In this document: positions 1-5,364 of the stretch, piece after piece
Layout: each line of letters begins with the position of its first letter
How positions within the stretch are numbered: the first letter of the stretch is position 1
Source: Bacillota bacterium
GTDB taxonomy: Bacteria; Bacillota; Clostridia; Oscillospirales; Oscillospiraceae
Length of the DNA stretch: 6,044 nt
Direction of reading: 5' to 3'
NCBI GenBank assembly: GCA_023395775.1
Contig: JAEWYA010000148.1
Location: 1 to 6,044, forward strand
Notes under the pieces: model-generated
The model's input: only the letters and a program-made list of their open reading frames with translations
Told to the model about the DNA's origin: nothing
Databases searched by the model: none
Made by a program: the position numbers and the translations under genes

Positions 1-66
1 CCGCCGCAAACGCCCAGGGCCCCTTTCCGGCGGCGCACTTTTCAAATAAGTCTAATAAGATCGGGC

Positions 67-984
67 TCAGCCTTTCAGCGAGGCGGGGTAAGCGCCGGAA
101 GCATGGAGCTTTTTCAGCTCCTCCGCCACGCGCGCCCGATCCTCGCGGTACGTCATGCCGAACCAACGGTCGGCGGAGTGGAGGACGGAAATCTCCATGG
201 AACCGGACTCCAGCTGATTTCCCACCATCATGGGGAGCAGGCATTCCGCCTTGATGTTGTCCCCCGCCTCGGTGCGGAGAAAGTTTTCAAAATAGGATTT
301 CAGAGCGGGGAAAACCCAGGGGGTAAAGCCCCAGAAGTTCATGGATACCACCGTGTCCGGGTCGAGGGAGCGGTCCTCCGCCAGGTCCTTCAGCGTCCCG
401 TCCGGATAGAGCTGAATCTTCAGAGCCTCCCGCACGGAACGGAGTTTTCCGTCCGCCACGGCGCACACGCCGCGGGACACCGTCCCGTGGAGGCTGGCGG
501 TGTTTTTCAGGAGATAGCCCACCATGGTGCCGTGGCCGCTTTCAGGCAGCGTCGTCAGCTCGTTGTAAATGGCGCGGTAAGCGTCGATCCCGTAGTAATC
601 GTCGGCATTGATCACGCAGAACGGCTCGTGGACAGCCTGCTCCGCGCAGAGCAGGGCGTGGACCGTGCCGAAGGGCTTCGTCCGTTCGGCGGGAATCTGA
701 TAAAAGTCCGGAACGGAGGAGAAGTCCTGATGTACATAGGCCACCTCCACAGGATTGCCGTCCAGAGCGGTGCGTCTGCGCAGATACTCGCCGCAGATGC
801 GCTCCATCAGCGGCTCCATCTCCGGCTTGATAATAAAGACCACCTTGTTGAAGCCCGCCCTCAGGGCGTCGTAAATGGAATATTCCATTAAAATTTCATT
901 GTTGGGACCGATGCCGTCTACCTGCTTGCTGCCGCCGTATCGGGAACCCAGCCCCGCCGCCATAATAACCAGAGATACTTTCAT
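67..984 (-). CDS. Nucleotidyltransferase of the sugar-phosphate NTP_transferase family
   Basis: Complete 305-residue protein of the NTP_transferase fold, which joins a nucleoside triphosphate to a sugar phosphate or similar phosphorylated substrate to give an NDP-activated product in the cytoplasm. Seen: the N-terminal nucleotide-binding loop MAAGLGSRYGGSK (residues 8-20, with G11, G13, R15 and K20), a KPFGTVHA segment (103-110) that resembles the base/substrate-binding loop, and NADDYY (126-131), whose acidic residues fit the Mg2+/catalytic position. SMNFWGFTP (214-222) and WFGMTYREDR (274-283) are further conserved-looking stretches. The start at 984 is preceded by GGAGGG at 993-988, with the short spacing of 3-4 nt. 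It is transcribed divergently from the metal-uptake operon, and no sugar or cell-wall gene lies beside it, so the substrate is unknown. Relatives are often labelled UTP-glucose-1-phosphate uridylyltransferase, but the sequence does not justify that specificity. Family call firm, substrate open. Confidence 0.9.
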   Translation of the reverse strand: MKVSLVIMAAGLGSRYGGSKQVDGIGPNNEILMEYSIYDALRAGFNKVVFIIKPEMEPLMERICGEYLRRRTALDGNPVEVAYVHQDFSSVPDFYQIPAERTKPFGTVHALLCAEQAVHEPFCVINADDYYGIDAYRAIYNELTTLPESGHGTMVGYLLKNTASLHGTVSRGVCAVADGKLRSVREALKIQLYPDGTLKDLAEDRSLDPDTVVSMNFWGFTPWVFPALKSYFENFLRTEAGDNIKAECLLPMMVGNQLESGSMEISVLHSADRWFGMTYREDRARVAEELKKLHASGAYPASLKG

Positions 985-1079
985 AAACCCTCCATATGTC
1001 TGCCGCGCGGCCCGCGAATGCAGGCACGCTTGCGTAATCGTTGCGCAATAATTCAGCCGTGCTTTAGAGCCTTGCTTTT

Positions 1080-1108
1080 ACCATACTCTTTTGCGCCGCC
1101 GTTTGCAA
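1080..1108 (-). promoter_or_regulatory. Weak candidate promoter for the nucleotidyltransferase
   Basis: Reading the minus strand, TTGCAA (1108-1103) and TATGGT (1085-1080) are separated by 17 nt. Each matches the sigma-A consensus at four of six positions. The site lies about 100 nt upstream of the start codon at 984 in the divergent intergenic region. No better minus-strand pair was found by eye. Low confidence; the true promoter could be elsewhere in 994-1150. Confidence 0.3.
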
Positions 1109-1124
1109 CAGCAAAAGTATTTGC

Positions 1125-1152
1125 TTGACAATTTTTCACCGACCTCTATAAT
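1125..1152 (+). promoter_or_regulatory. Consensus sigma-A promoter of the zur-znuCB-like operon
   Basis: A perfect -35 hexamer TTGACA (1125-1130) and a perfect -10 hexamer TATAAT (1147-1152) are separated by 16 nt. Transcription should begin near 1159, giving a leader of only about 30 nt before the ATG at 1190. The two ideal hexamers predict a strong promoter, which fits one held down by a repressor: the inverted repeat at 1154-1168 begins 2 nt after the -10 box and covers the expected start site. Confidence 0.88.
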
Positions 1153-1153
1153 A

Positions 1154-1168
1154 TGAAAATGATTTTCA
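1154..1168. promoter_or_regulatory. Fur-family operator (perfect 7-1-7 inverted repeat)
   Basis: TGAAAAT-G-ATTTTCA is a perfect 7-1-7 inverted repeat. This is the architecture of Fur, Zur and PerR boxes in Bacillus; the Fur form there is TGATAAT-n-ATTATCA. The site overlaps the predicted transcription start just downstream of TATAAT and lies 22 nt before the regulator's start codon, so repressor binding should block initiation. The adjacent gene encodes a Fur-superfamily protein, so autoregulation is the natural inference. The arms resemble the Bacillus Fur box more than the Bacillus Zur box (TCGTAAT-n-ATTACGA), so the site alone does not settle which metal is sensed. Confidence 0.82.
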
Positions 1169-1189
1169 AATTTATAAGGAGGGCGGCTT

Positions 1190-1612
1190 ATGCCCTATTC
1201 CACAAAGCAGCAGCAGGCGATTCTGAACTGCCTTCAGGCGCGGCGGGACGAACCCATGTCCGCCGCGGACTTGACGGCCGAACTGCGGCGCAGCGGCCAT
1301 CCGGTGGGCCTTGCTACGGTGTATCGCCAGATGGAAAAGCTGGAGGCTGCGGGCCTGGTCCACAAGGTAAATACCGAGGAGGGCGCCTATTTTCAGTTTT
1401 GCAGCCACCCGGAGGGAGATGGAAAACAGGACTGCCTGCTTTTGAAGTGCGAAGATTGCGGGCGCATTTTCCATCTGGACTGCACCCATTTGCAGCCTCT
1501 GTACGAGCATTTGCTGCAGGAGCATCATTTTACGGTGGACCACCGGCGGACGCTGTTCTCCGGACTATGCGAAGCCTGTGCGGAAAAGGAGCGGGAACAT
1601 GGAGACAAATGA
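1190..1612 (+). CDS. Fur-superfamily metal-responsive repressor, probably Zur-like
   Basis: Complete 140-residue protein of the usual Fur/Zur/PerR length. The N-terminal winged helix spans roughly residues 5-70, with the recognition-helix region GLATVYRQMEKLEAAGLV at 40-57. The C-terminal half carries the structural zinc site as two CxxC pairs, C87/C90 and C127/C130. H95, D97, C98, H100, H112 and H113 are candidate regulatory-site ligands. The usual histidine-rich segment before the first CxxC is altered: it reads QDCLLLKC, with C82 and L84 where Fur commonly has histidines. The ATG at 1190 follows AAGGAGGG (1176-1183) with good spacing. It is the first gene of an operon with an ABC ATPase and an ABC-3 permease, whose families transport Zn2+, Mn2+ or Fe2+. 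A Zur role is therefore inferred from context rather than read from the ligands; Fur or a manganese sensor remain possible. It should act as a dimer on the operator at 1154-1168. Confidence 0.9.
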   Translation: MPYSTKQQQAILNCLQARRDEPMSAADLTAELRRSGHPVGLATVYRQMEKLEAAGLVHKVNTEEGAYFQFCSHPEGDGKQDCLLLKCEDCGRIFHLDCTHLQPLYEHLLQEHHFTVDHRRTLFSGLCEACAEKEREHGDK

Positions 1613-2312
1613 ACTGATTGTCTGCCGGGACACGGCCCTGGGCTATGAGGGCCGGGCGGTGCTGTCAGGTCTCAATCTGAGCGTGTCCGCCGGAGACTAC
1701 CTCTGTGTGGTGGGTGATAACGGATCGGGAAAATCCACGCTGATGAAAGGGCTTCTGGGCCTGATCAGCCCCATGGAGGGCAGCATTGAACGGGCGGCGG
1801 AGTTGAAAAATGGCGCGGTGGGCTACCTGCCCCAGCAGACCCGTGCCCAGAAGGACTTTCCCGCCACGGTTTACGAGGTGGTGCTGTCAGGCTTTCTGAA
1901 CCAGAAAGGGTTCCGGTTTTTCTACACGGCGGCCCAGAAGACCGCGGCGCTGCAGGCTGTCGGAAAGCTGGGTATTCTGGAATTGAAGGACCGGTGCTAT
2001 CGGGATCTCTCCGGCGGCCAGCAGCAAAGGGCGCTGCTGGCCCGGGCGCTGTGCGCCGCCGGGCGGCTTTTGATTCTGGACGAGCCCATTACGGGGCTGG
2101 ACCCCGCCGCCGCGCAGGACCTTTATAAGACTCTGCGCTATCTCAACGAAAAAGAGGGCATGGCGGTGGTCATGGTGACGCACGATCTGCGCTCCGCTCT
2201 GGAAAATGCCCGGACGGTGCTGCACATCGGAAAAAAGAGCTGGTTTTACGGGACGGTTGAGGATTATCTCCGGTCACCGGAGGGCCGCCGGTTTCAGAAG
2301 GAGGAGCAGTGA
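1599..2312 (+). CDS. znuC: Metal ABC transporter ATP-binding protein (ZnuC-like)
   Basis: Cytoplasmic ATPase subunit that powers metal-ion import with the permease encoded next. The 237-residue protein has every ABC motif: Walker A GDNGSGKST (39-47), Q-loop around Q79-Q80 in YLPQQ, signature LSGGQQQR (137-144), Walker B LLILDEP (157-163), D-loop near GLDP (166-169) and the switch histidine H195 in MVTHD. The start is placed at the ATG at 1599 because AAGGAG (1586-1591) lies 7 nt upstream. A GTG at 1578 in the same frame would add seven residues but has no comparable ribosome-binding site. The gene overlaps the regulator by 14 nt and ends by sharing one base with the permease start (TGATG), so the three genes are probably translationally coupled. 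The family also handles manganese and iron, so zinc is inferred from the Fur-type neighbour and general similarity. Confidence 0.9.
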   Translation: METNELIVCRDTALGYEGRAVLSGLNLSVSAGDYLCVVGDNGSGKSTLMKGLLGLISPMEGSIERAAELKNGAVGYLPQQTRAQKDFPATVYEVVLSGFLNQKGFRFFYTAAQKTAALQAVGKLGILELKDRCYRDLSGGQQQRALLARALCAAGRLLILDEPITGLDPAAAQDLYKTLRYLNEKEGMAVVMVTHDLRSALENARTVLHIGKKSWFYGTVEDYLRSPEGRRFQKEEQ

Positions 2313-3130
2313 TGGAGCTTGTGGAAATGTTCTCCTGGCCCTTTATGCAGCGGGCGTTGATCGCGGGCGTGCTGGTGAGCCTATGCGCGGCGCTGCTGGG
2401 CGTGTCGCTGGTTTTGAAGCGGTACTCCATGATCGGCGACGGGCTGAGCCACGTATCCTTCGGGGCTCTGGCGGTGGCGGTGGCGCTGGGCGTCACTCCG
2501 CTGTACTTTTCCATTCCTGTGGTGATCCTGTCGGCGTTTTTTTTGCTGCGCCTGGCAAATTCAGGCAGCCACATGGGCAGCGACGCGGCCATCGCCGTGA
2601 TCAGCGCGTCGGCGCTGGCCATCGGAATTCTGGTGATCTCACTGACCACCGGCATGACGACCGACGTGGACAACTATATGTTCGGCAGCGTGCTTGCCAT
2701 GACGGAAACGGACGTGCTGCTTTCCGCGGCCGTGTCCGCAGCGGTGTTGGTTTTGTTCGTGCTGTTTTACCACAAGCTGTTTGCCATCACCTTTGATGAG
2801 AATTTTGCCCGGGCCACCGGGATGCGGGTGGAGCTGTACAATACGCTTCTGTCCATTCTGACGGCGCTGACCATCGTTCTGGGGATGCGGATGATGGGGG
2901 CCATGCTGATTTCGTCTCTTGTGATCTTCCCGGCTCTGACGGCCATGCGGCTGTTCCGAAGCTTCCGGGGCGTGGTTCTCTGCGCGGGAGTAACCGCCGT
3001 TCTCTGCTTCTGCGCGGGGCTGACGATTTCTTTCATGAAGTCCACGCCGGTGGGAGCCACGGTGGTGGCGGCGGACCTGATTTTGTTCCTGCTGGCCTGC
3101 GCTGTTCAGCGGCTGCGGAAAAAGAACTGA
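2312..3130 (+). CDS. znuB: Metal ABC transporter permease (ABC-3 family, ZnuB-like)
   Basis: Membrane subunit of a divalent-metal importer, 272 residues. It is very hydrophobic, with about seven to nine likely membrane segments, at roughly residues 13-35, 46-62, 66-82, 92-112, 135-154, 176-192, 197-210, 219-241 and 248-265. Family features include LGVSLVLKRYSMIGDGLSHVSFG (29-51), NYMFGSVL (121-128) and the cytoplasmic FDENFARATG (161-170) before the later helices, which suits the coupling loop contacting the ATPase. The ATG at 2312 is preferred: AGAAGGAGG (2296-2304) ends 7 nt before it, whereas a GTG at 2309 is one codon upstream and adds nothing. The ATG shares one base with the ATPase stop codon. 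A strong hairpin follows the gene, so the operon ends here. No binding protein is encoded in this operon. Confidence 0.9.
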   Translation: MELVEMFSWPFMQRALIAGVLVSLCAALLGVSLVLKRYSMIGDGLSHVSFGALAVAVALGVTPLYFSIPVVILSAFFLLRLANSGSHMGSDAAIAVISASALAIGILVISLTTGMTTDVDNYMFGSVLAMTETDVLLSAAVSAAVLVLFVLFYHKLFAITFDENFARATGMRVELYNTLLSILTALTIVLGMRMMGAMLISSLVIFPALTAMRLFRSFRGVVLCAGVTAVLCFCAGLTISFMKSTPVGATVVAADLILFLLACAVQRLRKKN

Positions 3131-3154
3131 ACCGTATTTTATCGCTCTTCCTAT

Positions 3155-3184
3155 AAACCGGAGCGCGCGGTGCGCTCCGGTTTT
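3155..3184 (+). terminator. Rho-independent terminator after the metal-transport operon
   Basis: A perfect 9-bp GC-rich stem, CCGGAGCGC (3158-3166) with GCGCTCCGG (3172-3180), closes a 5-nt loop. Flanking AAA (3155-3157) and TTT (3181-3183) extend it to 12 bp, and the 3' side is the short run TTTT. It lies 24 nt after the permease stop codon. The T-run is short, but the stem is very stable. It also separates the metal operon from the rimP-nusA operon. Confidence 0.88.
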
Positions 3185-3228
3185 GGTATCTTCTTCTCAG
3201 ATTTTCTTTAAAAATCCAAAGAAAAAGC

Positions 3229-3257
3229 TTGATTTTCAGGGAAAATCGTGATACTGT
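3229..3257 (+). promoter_or_regulatory. Candidate promoter for the rimP-nusA operon
   Basis: TTGATT (3229-3234) matches the -35 consensus at four of six positions. Seventeen nt later comes TACTGT (3252-3257), a poor -10 that is preceded by TG at 3249-3250 (extended -10 form). An alternative -10 is GATACT (3250-3255) with 15-nt spacing. A promoter is expected here because the preceding operon ends in a strong terminator and no other good hexamer pair is visible before 3392. Start would fall near 3264, leaving a leader of about 130 nt. Position uncertain. Confidence 0.35.
3231..3247. repeat. Perfect dyad GATTTTC-AGG-GAAAATC upstream of rimP
   Basis: A perfect inverted repeat with 7-nt arms (3231-3237 and 3241-3247) around AGG. 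It overlaps the -35/spacer zone of the candidate rimP promoter, which suits a protein-binding site better than a terminator because no T-run follows. Function unknown. Confidence 0.5.
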
Positions 3258-3271
3258 TACTAAGGTAGTAA
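3257..3271. repeat. Perfect dyad TTACTA-AGG-TAGTAA upstream of rimP
   Basis: A perfect inverted repeat with 6-nt arms (3257-3262 and 3266-3271) around the same AGG centre as the dyad at 3231-3247. The two centres are 25 nt apart. It would sit over the start of transcription if the candidate promoter at 3229-3257 is correct. It could be an operator or the first hairpin of the leader RNA. No regulator is assigned. Confidence 0.5.
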
Positions 3272-3284
3272 TGGTATTCGTGTG

Positions 3285-3310
3285 GAGTGGGCCTTGTGTC
3301 CGCTCTTTTT
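3285..3310 (+). terminator. Terminator-like hairpin in the rimP leader (possible attenuator)
   Basis: GAGTGG (3285-3290) can pair with CCGCTC (3300-3305) in a 6-bp stem with one G-U pair and a 9-nt loop, immediately followed by TTTTT (3306-3310). It has the form of a weak intrinsic terminator and lies 80 nt upstream of the rimP start codon, downstream of the likely promoter. Leaders with premature terminators have been described for rimP operons in other bacteria (the rimP-leader class), so an attenuation role is plausible. Pairing of GGCC at 3290-3293 with GGCC at 3314-3317 is a weak competing structure. Confidence 0.5.
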
Positions 3311-3392
3311 GTTGGCCTTTTTCCAAGGGTCGGAATTTGAAAAAGCTGGAAGTCTTGCCGGAAGCTGAACGGTATGAAAGAGAGGCGTTTCC

Positions 3393-3857
3393 ATGAAAAA
3401 GATCACGGAACTGACCGCCGAGCTGGCGGCCCCCGTCATTGCGGAGCGGGGCTGTGCCCTCTGGGACGTGGAATACGTGAAGGAGGCGGGCACCTGGTAC
3501 CTCCGGGTACTGCTGGATAAGGAGGGCGGCGTGGACATTCTGGACTGCGAGGCCATTTCAAGACGCCTCTCCGATCTTCTGGACGAGGCGGACCCCATCG
3601 AGGGAAGCTACACGCTGGAGGTCGGCTCCGCAGGCGCGGAGCGGGCGCTGAAGCGGCCCTGCGACTTTTTGAAATTTATGGGCAGCCCCGTTACAGTCCG
3701 GCTGTACCGCAACCGGGACGGGCGGAAGGAATTCGCCGGGACCCTGACCGGATATGACGAAAAAACCGGGACCGTGACTGTACGCGTCGGGGATGGGGAA
3801 ATGACCTTTGAGAAGGCCGATACCGCGCTGGTGAGATTGCGGGTGGAGTTCTCCTGA
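3393..3857 (+). CDS. rimP: Ribosome maturation factor RimP
   Basis: Complete 154-residue protein of typical RimP length, which binds the immature 30S subunit and assists assembly of its head region. The N-terminal domain (about 1-85) includes CALWDVEYVKEAGTWYLRV (21-39), the segment VDILDCEAISRRLSDLLD (47-64) and the edge LEVGSAGAERALKRP (75-89). The C-terminal SH3-like barrel (about 90-154) has KEFAGTLTGYD and ends VRLRVEF. The canonical SSPG(L/I)DRPL stretch is altered to GSAGAERAL, losing the usual proline, but the rest of the fold signature is intact. The ATG at 3393 follows AAAGAGAGG (3377-3385). It is the first gene of the operon with nusA, 58 nt before the nusA start, a conserved bacterial pairing. 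Confidence 0.93.
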   Translation: MKKITELTAELAAPVIAERGCALWDVEYVKEAGTWYLRVLLDKEGGVDILDCEAISRRLSDLLDEADPIEGSYTLEVGSAGAERALKRPCDFLKFMGSPVTVRLYRNRDGRKEFAGTLTGYDEKTGTVTVRVGDGEMTFEKADTALVRLRVEFS

Positions 3858-3915
3858 TCCGGGAAAAATAAAACGAACGAAGAAAACGTATCATATCATA
3901 AAAGGAGTACAGGCA

Positions 3916-5067
3916 ATGAGAGGCAAGAAGCAGAAGGAACCCGCCGGAATGAACTGCGATGAGATTTTCACCGCGCTGGAGATGATTGAAAAAGAGCGGA
4001 ATATTCCCCAGTCCTTTATGCTGGATAAGATCGTCCAGGCGCTGACCACCGCCTATAAGCGGGACTGTAAGGATCAGGTGGATAACGTGATCGTGGACGT
4101 GGACGTGGAGCACCGGACGCTGCAGATGTTTGTCCAGAAAAACGTGGTGGACGAAGAGGACTATGTGGACCCCTTCAACGAGGTGCCTCTGAACGAAGCG
4201 AAAAAACTGTCCGCCAAGTATGAAATCGGTGACGTCATCAATGTCGCCGTGGACAACACGGACTTTGGCCGCATCGCCGCGGGCAACGGCAAGCAGGTCA
4301 TCATTCAGGGTCTGCGGGAAGCCGAACGGGGCATGGTGTACGATGAGTTTAACTCCAAGCAGCATGAAATCCTCACCGGCGTGGTCACCCGGATTGATCC
4401 CCGAAACGGCAACGTCTCTCTGCGCATCGGCACCGGGACCGAGACCACCGAGGCGCTTCTGATGGCGGGCGAACAGGTCCCCGGCGAAGAGCTGGTGGAG
4501 GGAATGCACGTTAAAGTCTATGTTGTGGAGGTTCGCCGGTCTACCCGCGGCCCCCAGGTGCTGATCTCCCGGACCCATCCGGGCCTGGTCAAGCGCCTTT
4601 TCGAACTGGAAGTCCCCGAAATTTTCGACGGGACGGTGGAGGTCAAATCCATCTCCCGGGAGGCCGGAAGCCGCACGAAGATGGCCGTCTGGTCCAACGA
4701 TGAAAACGTGGACCCCATCGGCGCCTGCGTCGGCCCCAAGGGTCAGCGGGTGGAGAATATTGTGGCGGAGCTGCGGGGCGAGAAGATCGACATCGTGAAG
4801 TTCAGCGAGGACCCCGCCGCGTTCATCGCCGCCGCCTTGGCTCCCGCCGATGTGGTGGACGTGTGGATGGCGGACGAGGGCAAGGCCTGCCGCGTGCTGG
4901 TGCCGGACGATCAGCTGTCCCTGGCCATCGGCAAGGAGGGTCAGAACGCCCGCCTTGCGGCCCGGCTCACCGGCTATAAGATCGACATCAAGCCCGAGAG
5001 CTACAAGGAAGAAGCGGCGGCGGAGCCCGCCGCCGAGGGTGAAGCGTCCGCGGACGACGCGGAATAA
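3916..5067 (+). CDS. nusA: Transcription termination/antitermination factor NusA
   Basis: RNA polymerase-associated factor that modulates pausing, intrinsic termination and antitermination. The 383-residue protein has the Firmicutes layout: an N-terminal polymerase-binding domain (about 12-138, with MNCDEIFTALEMIEKERNI near its start), an S1 domain (about 150-218), KH1 with GACVGPKGQR (269-278) and KH2 with AIGKEGQNARLA (337-348). It ends in a short acidic, alanine-rich tail (364-383) instead of the acidic-repeat domains of E. coli NusA. Start: the ATG at 3916 has an excellent AAAGGAG (3901-3907) 8 nt upstream and adds the basic leader MRGKKQKEPAG. The ATG at 3949 matches the usual family start and has its own AGAAGGA (3932-3938), so it is a real alternative. 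The following rnpM gene starts 24 nt after the stop. Confidence 0.95.
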   Translation: MRGKKQKEPAGMNCDEIFTALEMIEKERNIPQSFMLDKIVQALTTAYKRDCKDQVDNVIVDVDVEHRTLQMFVQKNVVDEEDYVDPFNEVPLNEAKKLSAKYEIGDVINVAVDNTDFGRIAAGNGKQVIIQGLREAERGMVYDEFNSKQHEILTGVVTRIDPRNGNVSLRIGTGTETTEALLMAGEQVPGEELVEGMHVKVYVVEVRRSTRGPQVLISRTHPGLVKRLFELEVPEIFDGTVEVKSISREAGSRTKMAVWSNDENVDPIGACVGPKGQRVENIVAELRGEKIDIVKFSEDPAAFIAAALAPADVVDVWMADEGKACRVLVPDDQLSLAIGKEGQNARLAARLTGYKIDIKPESYKEEAAAEPAAEGEASADDAE

Positions 5068-5091
5068 GCAAAGAGAAACGGGGGAAGCGCC

Positions 5092-5364
5092 ATGCCGAAA
5101 GTGAAAAAGATCCCGCAGCGGCAGTGTGTGGGCTGCCGGGAGATGAAGGAAAAAAAGGCGCTGATCCGGGTGGTGAAGTCCCCGGAGGGCGAGGTCTCAT
5201 TGGACGAAAAGGGCCGCAAGCCCGGTCGGGGCGCGTATGTCTGCCCAAATGTGGAGTGCCTGCGCAAAGCCCGGAAGTCCCGGGCGCTGGAGCGGGCCTT
5301 TGAGACCCAAATTCCCCCGGAGGTATACGACGCCATGGAGCGTCAATTGGGAGGCGGCCAATGA
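5092..5364 (+). CDS. rnpM: RNase P modulator RnpM (YlxR family)
   Basis: A 90-residue YlxR-family protein. Seen: the conserved N-terminal RQCVGCREMKEKKALIRVV (10-28) with C12 and C15, then GRKPGRGAYVC (41-51) with C51, and C56 in NVEC. These are the hallmarks of the family. In Bacillus subtilis the family member has been shown to bind RNase P RNA and modulate RNase P activity, so a role in tRNA processing is inferred by homology. The ATG at 5092 follows GGGGGA (about 5080-5085). The stop codon overlaps the next start by 4 nt (ATGA at 5361-5364), so ylxQ is probably translated by coupling. The position between nusA and an L7Ae-type gene is the standard Gram-positive arrangement. Confidence 0.93.
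   Translation: MPKVKKIPQRQCVGCREMKEKKALIRVVKSPEGEVSLDEKGRKPGRGAYVCPNVECLRKARKSRALERAFETQIPPEVYDAMERQLGGGQ

Noticed and set aside
1..33. Possible hairpin CCGCCG (1-6) with CGGCGG (28-33) downstream of the nucleotidyltransferase
   Set aside because: The stem is only 6 bp with a 21-nt loop, and it is cut by the window edge. A T-run on the minus-strand side cannot be seen, so a terminator cannot be supported.
103..891. Long plus-strand open frame of 262 codons opposite the nucleotidyltransferase
   Set aside because: It is the antisense shadow of a gene with clear family motifs. Its translation is histidine/arginine-rich, has no recognisable domain, and is typical of frames opposite GC-rich coding DNA.
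1111..1124. Inverted repeat GCAAA-AGTA-TTTGC just upstream of the -35 box
   Set aside because: Five-base arms in an AT-rich intergenic stretch are likely by chance. There is no second copy or T-run to support a function.
1153..1617. Plus-strand 154-codon frame overlapping the regulator gene
   Set aside because: It starts inside the operator, has no ribosome-binding site and no family resemblance. The regulator frame from 1190 has both a strong site and all Fur-family motifs.
3230..3238. TGATTTTCA upstream of rimP is identical to part of the zur-type operator (1160-1168)
   Set aside because: It is a short AT-rich match. The full dyad upstream of rimP has its arms in the opposite order and a 3-nt centre, so it is not a 7-1-7 Fur-type box. 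Coincidence is the simpler reading.
3691..4578. 295-codon minus-strand open frame across the rimP/nusA boundary
   Set aside because: It is antisense to two confidently identified genes, and the product looks like no known family. Long reverse frames are expected at this GC content.
4220..5104. Short plus-strand frames inside nusA (4220-4462 and 4850-5104)
   Set aside because: They lie in an alternative frame of nusA, have serine/arginine-rich compositions typical of frame-shifted GC-rich DNA, and lack ribosome-binding sites.
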